From NCBI RefSeq assembly GCF_042477335.2, contig NC_091250.1:61635384-61699383 (forward strand): a DNA stretch of 64,000 nt, written 5' to 3'. The position numbers and the translations under genes are program-made. Origin of the DNA: Ovis canadensis (taxonomy: Eukaryota; Chordata; Mammalia; Artiodactyla; Bovidae). Shown one piece after another: positions 12,401 to 21,230 of this stretch (its first letter is position 1; each line of letters opens with the position of its first letter). The notes below the pieces were generated by a model. The model saw only the letters and a program-made list of their open reading frames with translations. It was not told the DNA's origin and ran no database searches.

Positions 12401-15257
12401 ATAAAGTGTCTTTGTGTCATATTGTGAATTTATAAGATTGTTTTGGTCTTCAAGGACTATGGAACATTAATGGATAAAAGAACCAGGGAGTGTAGATAGG
12501 ATGCTAATACCAGTTATCACTCAGTAAGAACTAGTTCTACAAATCAGTTTAAATTGCCCGTCCAAGCCAAAAAAAGAGGTGGTTGCATAAGGACAAGGAT
12601 TATAAAGAGATTATGGTCTATTTAAAATAAATCCTCAGCCTCTTTCCAACCTCATTAGCAATTAGCAAGGAAGTGTAAAGACAGGGATTTCTTTCTCTTC
12701 TGTTGGTTCTCTATTGCAGTGTAAGAGGTGAGAACACAATTAGGCATTCTGTTGTCACTGGAAGTCAGCTTCCTTTGATGCTTGGCAGACTGCCAGTTTC
12801 TTTGGCTTTGTACAACCTGCCTCTTGTAGAATGTGTTCCGGTACACCAGGCTATCTGATTCTCTTAAATCTGGACATCTAGAATGCTTTCGGGCAATCAA
12901 GTGTTTTTTTTAAAAAAAACTCATCTCTTCCTTTTTCCGTAATACTGGAGAGTGGACCTTTTAGGTATGAAAAATGATACCTATTTTTGTTCCTGGCACT
13001 ATTGATGACAGTGTAGTCTTGTACTAGTTGGCATTTTCTAAGAGCATGTTTGAGACACATCGATACTTGGAGACTTCCATGGTGACAGCATGGTGGGGCT
13101 CAATCCTACAGGGATTCAACTTCTTAGGAAATAAGACGGTCTTTTGTGTTGAGTTATTTTAGAAAGTCTGACACCTTCAGGCTCCATTATCATCCTCTCT
13201 AGATGGAAGGCATCCTTTGGCATCTCTTGGTCCATAGGGACATGGTTGTCATTTACCTGCTACTTCAGAGAGGCCCAGTGAAACTGTCACCATTGTCTAT
13301 AAGGGGCTTCTTTGTGCTGTATCTTCTCTGTCTCACTTAGAATTGGATGTCAAGATTCAGATGATCCCTACTGCCCAGTGTTTTAGTTGCCAAAGCAAAA
13401 CTTAGCATTGATAAAACCTCAGATAGGTCCCTTAGGATTGACTTTCCGTCGTATCACCAGAGAAGCAAGTTCGATCAATATTCGATTTGGCAACACCCTG
13501 TTTCTTTTAACTTTGTGAGAATCCAGAGGCCAGAATAAAGAAAATGGCCTAATATTAAAGAAGAGTTAAATATGGATTTAAAAGAAACACTCTTAGCCTG
13601 ATTAAAACAGAGGTTTGATTACAGCACTTAATTACTATAATATACTAGTAAACATCCTTTGGCTCCAAGTCTTTCTGCTGAAAAGCCACGATTTGTTTGT
13701 CAAGATACTTAAAATAATAAGTCTTTGTTTTTACAGCCCTTGGGTTTATTTGAAACCACTTAGAAAGATGTGTCAGAGTGCTTGAAGCCCACAGACATAA
13801 AATGCCCAATTTCTCTTGGCCCTCGCCTGTTGGACATCTCCAAAGAGATCAGCTAAGCTGCTGTCACTAGAACGCGCTTACTAATTGGTGCAGCACCTGC
13901 AGTCAATTAGGGAAGCTTCAATTATCCAAACCAAAGCCACCCACCCAAAGATTAATTTTCTGCTCTATTTCCTATCAAAAACATAGCATATTTAGCTCTA
14001 GGCCTTCAGTGGAGTACATTTTAGGCACAAACTGCATCGTTTTCTTGTTAATTGTACTGTTCCATCAATTCAACAGCCCTGCCCTCATCGCATCACACCC
14101 ACTAGTTCTTTCAAAATTGTTCTTTTTCTGTTGTTTTTGTTGCCTTTCCAAACTGCTGATATCACCGAGAAAAGATGTTCATTGGGAGTTTTTCTTCTGA
14201 AGTATGGCTTGCTTGCTTTCCCTGAAAATATCCAGTCTTTTTGCTTGATAGGGTCCAACTTCCATTACCTAAAGGCTCTGGGCAGTGGCAGCTCTGAATT
14301 TAATAGCACTCAGATATATTGTTCTCTTATTGTCCCATGTAGATACAAAGAGTCCCACCATTCTGCCCCCCACCCCCTCTCTAAAGAGTAATTTTTCTGT
14401 TGTGTTTCTCAGAGAAGGAACAAGCCATAAATCGAGCTGGTATTATTCAAGAAGACGTGCAGCCACCAGGTAAACTTAAAAATCAAGACAAAAATCTCAT
14501 GTGAAATACTGCATTATTGGGGGGAGGTATGTGCTTTGCAGAGAAATCTTTTTCACTTTGAGGCTAGATTGTGATTGTGTTATTATTTTTCAGCAGTTGC
14601 CATTTTAGAGGTTGCCACCCTAAGACTTCCTCTTAATATTTCACTCCGGAATAGTTTTTGCAAGTTTGCATGTTTCTGTTGAGTTTGATAAGTGGGCATA
14701 AACATGTAACAAGTGTGCAATTAACTATGAAGCATAAATAGCTGTTTTGCAGACTTATTTACCAAGCACCTATTTAAACACTACCCTCATGGGAAAATAC
14801 TGTTTACTTGTGAGCTATTTTAATTGACGCAGGATTCTGCTTTGTACAGAAGCTCAGAATTTCCCTTTATGGCTGAATGGTTAGTTACTTTGAGACAATC
14901 CAAGTTGGCTGAGAATGAGAGGTTTCTAGCTTATTAGCCAAAACTCTTGTGGCCACGGTCTTTTTTTAATTTATTTTTTAACTAGGCCAGATACATATCT
15001 CCCTACTGTGGGGCCGTTTCTGAGCCATTTAAAAATCTCTCTCGGCTGCCACGGCTGCCCAGCCGTTCCATTCTGGGGTTCCGGCAGCTTGCCCGGACTA
15101 CCTCAAACTCCGAGAAACTGCACGGCTCCATTCTGATGTCATCCTCTTTGTTTGGGGTTGAGGGAAGTGATAGGAAATTTAAAAACGATCCTGTTTTTAA
15201 CTCATGTTTCTTTCTATAGGGTTGAAAGTGTGGTCGGATCCGTTTGGCCGGAAATGA
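3328..15257 (+). CDS. SMIM20: SMIM20 / MITRAC7, phoenixin precursor (three-exon CDS)
   Basis: Small integral membrane protein 20. In mammals it acts in the mitochondrial inner membrane as a chaperone for newly made COX1 during complex IV assembly (the MITRAC intermediate). Its C-terminus is also the reported source of the secreted peptide phoenixin, which signals in hypothalamus and pituitary (GPR173 proposed as receptor). The coding parts 3328-3436, 14413-14469 and 15220-15257 total 204 nt, giving 67 residues plus TGA and matching the family length. Residues 1-8 include Arg3 and Arg6. Residues 8-27 form one hydrophobic segment ([20 protein letters not shown]). A charged linker (RLEEYKKEQ) follows. 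The peptide [14 protein letters not shown] spans 51-64, with G65-R66-K67 behind it, an amidation Gly plus basic residues. The N-extended form starts at A45 after the single Arg44. Position 48 is Ile where I recall Val in human. All splice sites are GT-AG and phases agree (1 and 1). The start has G at -3 and no upstream ATG in the GC-rich leader. Confidence 0.97.
3665..3692. repeat. (TG)n microsatellite
   Basis: TG repeats with GTGAGTGCG interruptions lie at the tail side of the adjacent reverse-oriented Bov-tA SINE. Confidence 0.8.
3693..3850 (-). repeat. Bov-tA SINE, partial
   Basis: Reverse-oriented SINE: GGGTCGCTCAGTCGTGTCC, then CAAGAATATTGGAATGGG, then TCTTCCCAATCCAGGGATTG. The tRNA-like head is truncated. 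Confidence 0.85.
4003..4131 (+). repeat. Bov-A SINE monomer
   Basis: Sense-oriented body from CCTGGAGAAGGAAATGGCAA to GTCGGACACGACTGAGC. Confidence 0.8.
4135..4275 (-). repeat. MIR
   Basis: Contains the reverse MIR core: TCAGAGAGGCTG, GTGCCCAAGGACACACAGC, TAGTAAGTGGCAAG. Ancient mammalian SINE. Confidence 0.7.
4280..5116. other. intron 1, unassigned
   Basis: I see no repeat or exon here. Confidence 0.3.
5117..5359 (+). mobile_element. MER20-type hAT MITE
   Basis: Starts CAGTGGTTTTTCAA and ends TTGAGAAACCCGCCTCTG, so the ends are inverted. In between are GACATTTGGTTCTCTATGG, GGAGACATTTTTGCTTGTCA and CACTGGCATCTAGCACATAG, matching the MER20 (hAT-Charlie) consensus as I remember it. MER20 copies are known to serve as regulatory elements in eutherian endometrium; activity of this copy is unknown. 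Confidence 0.7.
5615..5855 (-). repeat. MIR
   Basis: Reverse MIR: TCTTCCAAGCACC, ATTAACCCATTTGGTGC, CCCCATTTTATACATGGAC, GAACCAGTGCC, ACCATACTGCCTC. Close to full length. Confidence 0.75.
5905..6035 (+). repeat. MIR
   Basis: Sense MIR core: CTACTTAACCTCTCTGAGCC, then TTTCCTCATCTGTAACAGTG and AATTAAATGAGATAAAAGG. It is interrupted at its right by the next SINE. Confidence 0.7.
6047..6250 (-). repeat. Bov-tA SINE
   Basis: Complete reverse element from TTGCTCGGTTGTGTCCAAC to TGCTGAGCCACCAGGGAAG, including the tRNA-like head. Confidence 0.9.
6260..6635. other. intron 1, unassigned
   Basis: No gene or named repeat. Several overlapping frames of 80-125 codons run through C-rich sequence with no domain. 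Confidence 0.3.
6640..7345 (-). mobile_element. L1M fragment, ORF2 region, antisense
   Basis: Antisense L1 ORF2 signature: AAGAGTCCTCTTTATCCCC, TACCAGCTTTCTTTGGGTTAG, TGGTATATATATTC, AATCCAGTCTGATAATCTTT. Old and gapped, with no usable frame. Confidence 0.75.
7358..7695 (-). mobile_element. BovB LINE 3' fragment
   Basis: Begins at the BovB 3' end (AGTTCAGTTCAGTCGCTCAG) and runs to GATGGACTGGTTGGATCTC. 5' truncated; encodes only the last 69 codons of the element ([16 protein letters not shown] is recognisable). Confidence 0.92.
7791..7888. repeat. 49-bp tandem duplication
   Basis: Two head-to-tail copies (7791-7839 and 7840-7888), each starting GACCACTTAGGACCATCAGC, with a few differences. 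Confidence 0.9.
7890..8157. other. intron 1, unassigned
   Basis: No gene. The stretch near 8090-8157 may be L2-like in sense orientation, but this is weak. Confidence 0.3.
8158..9165 (-). mobile_element. L2 LINE fragment, ORF2 antisense
   Basis: The + strand shows the antisense of the L2 reverse transcriptase: GGAAAGTCATTGAAATGTTTT, GAGAGATGACGGTAGCCTG, TTGAGATGTATTGAGTGTTAG, CCATTGGATTTAGCA, GAGTGCTTTCAGTGGTTTGAC. These correspond to L2 ORF2 parts such as HVTPLLKTLQWLP. CR1 clade, ancient, heavily decayed. Confidence 0.65.
9166..10453. other. intron 1, mostly unassigned
   Basis: Moderately GC-rich. A short L2-like antisense stretch (CAGGCCATGTAGGGCC) lies near 9715. Overlapping frames of 60-93 codons at 9204-9843 occur on both strands and none has a recognisable domain. 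Confidence 0.3.
10465..10595 (+). repeat. Bov-A monomer SINE (BOV-A2 type tail)
   Basis: Single monomer from GGAGAAGGCAATGGCACCC to an (AGC)n tail. A perfect 11-bp target-site duplication GCACATTCATT lies at 10454-10464 and 10596-10606, so this is a young and complete monomer insertion. Confidence 0.92.
10607..11214. other. intron 1, unassigned
   Basis: No gene or named repeat. Confidence 0.3.
11215..11640 (-). mobile_element. L1M-type 3' region, antisense
   Basis: Matches the antisense of an old L1 3' region: CTTCACCTAGATTTACCAG, CATTTTGCCACATTTGC, GAACCATTTGAGAGTTAGG, TATTTCCTGAGCACAGGGAC, ACAGTCCCTATTCAGATG. A sense relative occurs at 30100-30330. Confidence 0.55.
11641..13854. other. 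intron 1, largely repeat-free
   Basis: About 2.2 kb in which I recognise no young repeat. A short near-repeat GGGTTTAAGACT occurs at about 11890 and 11946. An 18-bp palindrome of 8 T and 8 A flanked by G and C lies at 12903-12920. Lack of SINEs could reflect constraint or chance. Confidence 0.35.
13855..13990. promoter_or_regulatory. candidate conserved non-coding element, homeobox/E-box motif cluster
   Basis: Within about 130 bp there are ACTAATTGG, GCACCTGCAG (E-box CACCTG), GTCAATTAGGG, TCAATTATCC and AGATTAATTTTC, inside a repeat-free part of intron 1. Dense TAAT cores with an E-box are typical of developmental enhancers. Conservation cannot be measured here, so this is inference. Confidence 0.3.
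13991..14412. other. intron 1 end, unassigned
   Basis: Includes the polypyrimidine tract before exon 2 (TTTTTCTGTTGTGTTTCTC). Nothing else seen. Confidence 0.4.
14413..14469 (+). CDS. SMIM20: SMIM20 coding exon 2
   Basis: Acceptor gtttctcag|AG and donor CCAG|gtaaac. Encodes [19 protein letters not shown] plus the first base of Gly56. It is only 57 nt, so gene finders easily miss it. The start of the phoenixin peptide lies here. Confidence 0.96.
14470..15219. other. SMIM20 intron 2
   Basis: 750 bp with GT-AG ends. No repeat recognised. A short GC-rich patch lies at about 15030-15130. Confidence 0.6.
15220..15257 (+). CDS. SMIM20: SMIM20 coding exon 3 (terminal)
   Basis: Acceptor ttctatag|GG completes Gly56, then encodes [11 protein letters not shown] and TGA (15255-15257). 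The phoenixin peptide is therefore split between exons 2 and 3. The 3' UTR follows with no further frame. Confidence 0.96.
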
Positions 15258-15810
15258 GAAGACTAACACCACCTCTAATTATGAAAGTAGACAAGAGACT
15301 TCATGCTTTCAGTCCTACAGCAAGTGCAGTAAGCCACCTGGCTAGAGAACACCGGCTGGAGCAGAAAACTCCAGCAGGCCGTAAAGAGTCCTGTGCCTGA
15401 GGATCACGTCCCTTCTTAAAAGAGCCCTGGAACAAATCATACTATTAGGAGGGTTTTCATGACTTGGTTTCCTTTCTAAAAATGAAGCTGTCTCACTCAG
15501 CTGGGCTTGAAGGCTATCTACATATTATTCAGTCTCTACCTCTTAGCCAGCCAAGCTGTGATATGAATACAGGCAACCAGTAGACTGGGGAAGATTCTAG
15601 ACTGTTTTGCCATCCTCCAAATAGGAAATTTCAGGGGAAAACTACCATATTGAGCAGCCTCATAGGGCTCTTTGAAAATGTTAAAGTTGATAGAACTCTT
15701 TGAGGACAAGGTACATTGTACTCTTTAAGAATAAATAGTTCAGCTCAACTATCTCATTAGCAAGGTTGCTGCATATTGAGAAATAAATTTGAAGCAAACT
15801 AAATGGGTCT
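15258..15810 (+). terminator. SMIM20: SMIM20 3' UTR with candidate poly(A) signals
   Basis: AATAAA hexamers occur at 15730-15735 and 15782-15787. The second is followed by a T/G-richer stretch, so cleavage near 15800-15810 is plausible. Which signal is used cannot be decided from sequence alone. Confidence 0.5.
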
Positions 15811-16844
15811 GCATGCCTATTAAAAATCATTGTTGAATTGACTGAAGTGAAAATGTGTATATTAAAATGGTTTCTCTTACTTCATAATGGTATAAGTGTT
15901 TTTGTACCTTTTTTATAGGCTCATTAATTATACTGAGAAGTACTGTTTGACTGAATTATATTTGACCAGACATTTGACTATGTGGTGTTTGTCAAGTAAA
16001 AATCTTAGCGGTAAATAGCAAATATGTTGAGACAAATGTTTATTGAATACAGTTCTCTACCAGATAGCTCACCACGTGCTGCAGAGATGAGCATGAGAAT
16101 ACTTGTTTCCTTCTCTGGTCTCTGACCTGTTATCTAGATTCTGTGCTTTCAAAAAAGAAACATCTTTTTCATTTTTTGATTCCCCCAGAGTGCCTTGCAC
16201 ATTGCTGTGTGCTCTCTTTTAGATGAGCTGCCTGATGACATAATTTTATTATTGTGAACTGGGAGTAGGCCTAATAGAATACTGGCATAATTATGTTAAT
16301 TACTGTCAGAAAGAAATAAGATTGATAGTTCCAAAGTCATCGTTTCTGGTCAGCATTCCTTAACATTTAATTGACTCAGTTAACAACCCAATAAAAGAAG
16401 TTGACTCATTTGGGGTACGTTTAACCACTCTTCCTTGGAGGGGGCACCAGGAGGTGTGACTTAAGAATCAAGCATCCTGTGGGTGCTTAATTGAGATTTC
16501 TCTGTGACTGAGGCCAGTGCCCATACCATCTGCTTTGGAAGATACCCAGCTGAAATGACTGCGTCTGAGCATCATAGATGACAGGGGCCTCAATGGCCTG
16601 TTTGTCGGCTGGAACAGACTCAGTTTAGTCTGAGTGGGCTCTTTGTCCTGGCCTTGACCCTGCCCTTGGTCTACCTTTTTGCAGAGATTAAAGAGGTTTT
16701 CTGTCCTGCTCATCTGCCTTGATGTTTATAAAAAGGATCACTCTTGATGTTATCAGAGGTGTAGTGTCAGACTGTGCTGCCCACACTTGACAGAAGCCCA
16801 GGTTGTAGGGGATGGTACTTAATGAGGGTTGAATAAGGCCTGGT
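15811..16844. other. downstream flank of SMIM20, unassigned
   Basis: No gene or named repeat. An A/T-rich block near 16280-16315 contains CATAATTATG and TTAATTAC, possible homeobox-type sites. Confidence 0.3.
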
Positions 16845-16855
16845 AGTTCATCCAT

Positions 16856-17132
16856 CGGGGAAGGCAATGGCACCCCACTCCAGTACTCTTGCCTGGAGAA
16901 TCCCATGGATGGAGGAGCCTGGTGGGCTGTAGTCCATGGGGTCGCGAAGAGTCGGACACAACTGCGACTTCCCTTTCACTTTTCACTTTCATGCACTGGA
17001 GAAGGAAATGGCAACCCACTCCAGTGTTCTTGCCTGGAGAATCCCAGGGACGGGGGAGCCTGGTGGGCTGCCGTCTATGGGGTCGCACAGAGTCGGACAC
17101 GACTGAGGGGACTTAGCAGCAGCAACAGCAGC
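16856..17132 (+). repeat. BOV-A2 SINE, complete
   Basis: Two Bov-A monomers joined by TTTCACTTTTCACTTTCATG, ending in an (AGC/AAC)n tail. A perfect target-site duplication AGTTCATCCAT lies at 16845-16855 and 17133-17143. Confidence 0.95.
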
Positions 17133-17143
17133 AGTTCATCCAT

Positions 17144-18394
17144 GCCACTCCCAGGTGTGGCTTCAGGGTAACAAGGAAAGCACTCGAAAGGGGATCTTAG
17201 TCACAGTCATATACAGTTAGGAAACAGAGTCATTAAGTTCATTTGCTTCTCATTTCACAATTTCCAAGAGAGACGTAACATTTCCCAAATGTATTTGATC
17301 ACAGAACATTTTTTACCAGTTATCTTCTGGGCCTTGTGACTTTTGGGGACATTCGCCAAATAGTCTCATGACCCTTTATCACTTGAAAATTTTTGAGAAC
17401 TCCCAAGTGTTTTTTCTTAAGTGGATTGTATCTATAGATGCTTAATTTATTAGAAATTAAAACAATTTTTTAATATTTAAAAATATCCATAGGAGACCTA
17501 AAGTATTTGACATTTTGGTGTGAAAAATTTTATTTTCCAAAATAAAGTAATGAGCAAATTTATTTAATGCCTGGCTTAATAGAAGATTTCAGATTCTCGT
17601 GTCTATTTCTGCGTCTGATCTATTGCTATATCACATGTCATGTGACCTCTGGAAAACTACACCCTCATAAAAAGGCAAAAAGCCTTTGGTAGGATTGTAA
17701 AAATATTTTTGATCATGCAATACCCCTAGAAAGATCCTGGAGACCCCTCCAGGTACCTGAACCACACTTTGAGTCTAGTTTATTTTTTTTCTTGGTCTTA
17801 CACCTTTGGAGAAACATGTATCTGGTTGCATTAGTTCTCTCAGAGTTGCCTGTTGAGGGAGATTATAACCGGAGGGGAGTAACATAAAATTTCCTTTGTT
17901 GTTGCCAATTGAAGTTGTTGGGTCCTTCATTTTCAATGTCAGACAGTATCCTCTTGAGGAAGACTGGTTGACTTTTTAAAAATCTCAGCACCAGAAATAG
18001 CCACACTCCTGAACAGTTGGTACATTTATCCTGTGAACATTGATTTGTGTAACTTGTTTCCCTCTTTGTATTGGCTGATAGGAGGCTCCACCACATTTGT
18101 GGTCCAACTTTTTGAAAAGTACCTTGTGAATGTATTCTAGCCATTATATTCCCTTTGTTCTTTTTTCCTCTGAGCTTATTTTCATTTCTGCTTTCTCACT
18201 TAGTTTTCCATTTTATATTGTACGTTAGACTGGTCATTTTAAAATGAGCTGGAGCACAGTGGTTATTTAATTGAAAACACACTTATAATCTGTTAAGGAA
18301 AAATGATGTAAATTCACAGATAATGTGGAATATTAAAGGGCCTTAAACAAGGTTCAGGGTAACTTCTGACACTGGGTACATGTAAACCCCGTGT
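17144..18394. other. intergenic, old repeat remnants
   Basis: 17280-17790 resembles an ancient interspersed repeat (TTGATCACAGAACATTTTTT, then CTGAACCACACTTTGAG), family not assigned. 17800-18394 is unassigned. A 93-codon minus-strand frame at 17863-18144 has no domain I recognise. Confidence 0.3.
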
Positions 18395-18865
18395 CCCTGC
18401 AGTTCTACTATTTATTTATGCAGTAGAAATGCATTTGTAAAGCCACCAAGAGGCATGGACTAAAACCCAGCAGCTCTGGAAACTCCCCAAATGCCCATCC
18501 ACAGTACAAAGAGTAAACTGATACAGTCACACAATAGACTACAGCAATGAGAATGAACAACAATGCAATGAATCTCACAAGCGATGCAGAATGAACAAAA
18601 GCACGCTGCAAGAGTACTTTGAGATTTCATTTAGATAAAGAATAGAAACAGGGTAAATTAAGCCATGGAATTGGGATTCAGGGTAGAGACTGCTCATAGG
18701 AAGAAGCAGTGGGGTAGTGACTGGAAAGAGATACAGGAGGTCTTCAAGGCGCTATATTCTATATATATATATATTTTTTTTTTAATTTGGATGCAAGTTA
18801 CATGGGTATAGTGAGATTTTGAATACTTCCTTGAGCTGCACAATTTCACTTTCATAAATGTATTC
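18395..18865 (+). mobile_element. L1M 3' end, sense
   Basis: Shows the L1 3' body: CTCTGGAAACTCCCCAAATG, CCCATCCACAGTACAAAG, AATGAATCTCACAAGCGATG, AAGAGTACTTTGAGATTTC, GGGTATAGTGAGATTTTG. A T/TA-rich patch sits at 18757-18784. Confidence 0.7.
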
Positions 18866-19540
18866 CGTGCAGGAAACTTTCCAGAGAACCACATGGTCCA
18901 GGAGGAGGAGCAGAGGGTTCAGGAAGGATGATAAAACTTCCCCTTTGTTGTTGTTGGGGATGTTAGGAATACTGTATGCAAGGTACCTAGTGAATGCCGG
19001 GAACTGGCAGAGGTCAGAATAATGACAGCATTCATTGATGGACTAGCTGACATTTCAAGAGAGCTGTGAAAAATGCCTGGGATTCAGACACAGGTGCAGA
19101 GTCAGCAAAGCTAAGCATACCTTTGAGAGATGGTTTGACTGGGATGCACGCTGTGGGCGGAGCCCACCCCACCAGCCTTGGCTTGACATCCAGTGGGAAC
19201 TCACGAGTATTTTGCATGGATTGAATGAGAAATGGAAAGAATGAATGAGGGAACAAATGAAGGATATGGTGTTTACGACCATGTGGTGAACACTCTCCAA
19301 TGTCCACCGACAAGCTTTACTTAATTTTCAGACACCTACTGGAAGCAGGAAGTGGTCTGAACACTTTCAAACAAAGTAAGAGTGCTTTCCCCAGAGCACT
19401 GTGGGATGGTCACCTGTGAACCAAGTGCAGAAAAAAAGAACAAACAGTGAAAAGCGTCAATAGCAGTTTTTATCTTTTGAATCCGAATTTTAAAAATTGG
19501 GCTTTCCTTAACAAAGATTTACTGTGTCTTACATCCTACA
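18866..19540. other. intergenic, unassigned
   Basis: No gene or named repeat. Confidence 0.3.
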
Positions 19541-19561
19541 ATGGATAAGAATTCAAACAGT

Positions 19562-19562
19562 G

Positions 19563-19604
<42 letters not shown>

Positions 19605-19606
19605 AT
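19562..19606. repeat. (TA)n(TG)n compound microsatellite
   Basis: About ten TA followed by about twelve TG units, directly upstream of an L1 tail. Confidence 0.9.
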
Positions 19607-19680
19607 AACTGAATCACTTTGCTGTACACCTGAAACTAACACAATATTGTAAATCAACTATACTTCAATTTTCTAAAAGG
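19607..19680 (+). mobile_element. artiodactyl L1 3' end
   Basis: AACTGAATCACTTTGCTGTA, CACCTGAAACTAACACAATA and AAATCAACTATACTTCAA are the diagnostic last bases of bovine-type L1. Confidence 0.85.
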
Positions 19681-20394
19681 TTGGGCTTTCCTTTTGTACT
19701 TTTTTGCTTTTTAAAATTTTTAATAAAATTAATTTTATTATATGTTATAGGTGTTCGGTGGATTGGTGGTTAGAACGAACAACTGGGCTTCACCCCAGGT
19801 AGTCTGAAAAGCACTGACAGGGGGATGGATCTGAGATGTTCTCAGGTCTGGGTTCCTGGGCTCAGCTGCTGGTGACCCGGGGTTCCCAAGCATCAGCAGA
19901 TGAAACATCCAGGTTTCTTAGCCCCGGGCAGGTCTCCGCGGACAGTGATTTCATTCTCCCAGACCTCCCTCGCACCTGCTGAGTGCAGAAGGCCCTCTGC
20001 AGTTTTTTCTGCCTGTTGATAACAAAATACACACCTCATTGGCAGCCCCCGTGTGGGGGAAGGTAGCCTGCCGCACTGCTCCACTGAATGTGGTCTGAAG
20101 GGGGACATTAACTCCACCGCGGTCTTTCCTGGAGTAGGTAAGCCAGGCAGTAGCAGGAGGTCGCCCTCCCCTAACATCCCCCAGCAGATTGGCAGCAGCG
20201 GAAGCGGGGCGGGATTTCACTCTTCTGCTTCCGCTAAGTTGTGTTTCCCAAACTCTGATCTTCTGAATACGATGCAGAGAAATGAAGTGTCACGGCTTCT
20301 TATAAGAGTCAGGCTGCCGTGCACAACAGTATCTGCCTAGGTTTCTCTATCTCACCATAAATGATTAAAATAAATGCCAAAAAAAGGGGGGGGG
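19681..20394. other. intergenic, unassigned
   Basis: No gene or named repeat. A run of G follows AAAAAAA at about 20379-20397. Confidence 0.3.
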
Positions 20395-20535
20395 GGTGCT
20401 TTGTCCAGAGCTTTTTGGTGGCAAGTGACAGAAAATCAAACTCCAAATAGTGCAAAAAAGAGAATTTGGTCATGTAATTGAAAACTCCAGAGTCACAATC
20501 ATTTCCTACTGTCGTGATCATATCTTGAACTATAA
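20395..20535. repeat. old interspersed repeat, same motif order as 314-700
   Basis: TTTTTGGTGGCAAGTGACAG, AAATCAAACTCCAAATAG, TGGTCATGTAATTGAAAACT. Family not assigned. A further part may lie at about 20795-20900 (ATATGGCCCAAATTTGGCC). Confidence 0.35.
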
Positions 20536-20645
20536 AAATCAGTAACTGACAATCATTTATGAATGTGAAGAGTAATTATATCCAGCATCCTCAAGAAAGA
20601 GCCATGCTGGATATCCTAAGTGGGTACAGGTTTTCTCTCCTTGTT

Positions 20646-20693
20646 GACATAGCTGCTCTTGTTTTTTTTTTTTTTTTGACATCACTGCTCTTG
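20646..20693. mobile_element. poly(T)-only insertion with 16-bp direct repeats
   Basis: GACATAGCTGCTCTTG (20646-20661) and GACATCACTGCTCTTG (20678-20693) agree at 14 of 16 positions, and 16 T lie between them. This looks like an extreme 5'-truncated retrotransposition that copied only the poly(A) tail, on the minus strand. Confidence 0.5.
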
Positions 20694-21066
20694 CTCTCTT
20701 TGCCCAACATCTTACTCTCTCTCTCGTGGGGTCATCTACTCCCCTCTAAGTCTTTTGTTCATCTTTCTCCCACTCTGTCTCCCTGCTTTGGGTAGAGTTA
20801 ACTTCAACCCAAGCACAGGAGCAGGCATATGGCCCAAATTTGGCCAGTCAGAACCTCTATGCAAACTCCTGGCCAGCAGAAATTGGATCTGGGGTGAACG
20901 TGGAGCACAAACCAGGTAAGGCAGGTCTAGCTAGAGTTACTCTTGCCTGTTGGCTTGTGTGGTCTAATTAGAGGAGAATCTGTTATTCACCAGATTTTGC
21001 AGCCATCTTGCCACCATTAGGGTAGAGTTGATCTAAAACTAACACAACCTGGAAGGAAGTAACAGA

Positions 21067-21225
21067 AGGGACCTCCTGATGGTCCAGTGGTTAAGATCCT
21101 GACCTTCCAATGCAGGGGGCTTGGGTTCGATCCTGGTCTGGGAACTAAGACCCCGCATGCTACACAGCACAGCCCAAAAGTTAAAAAAAATAAATAAAAT
21201 AAATAAAAAAATTTTTTTAAACAAA
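21067..21225 (+). repeat. CHR-type tRNA-derived SINE
   Basis: GACCTCCTGATGGTCCAGTG, CCAATGCAGGGGGC, GGTTCGATCCTGG, then an A-rich (AATAA)n tail. The box B-like GGTTCGATCC is intact. Confidence 0.85.
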
Positions 21226-21230
21226 ACAAC

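Noticed and set aside
17863-18144. 93-codon minus-strand frame
   Set aside because: Complex-looking wording, but no family recognised and no gene context; it may be an old transposon remnant.
20379-20397. A-run followed by G-run as a possible G-quadruplex or frameshift signal
   Set aside because: A single G tract cannot form a four-tract quadruplex on its own and there is no coding frame here.
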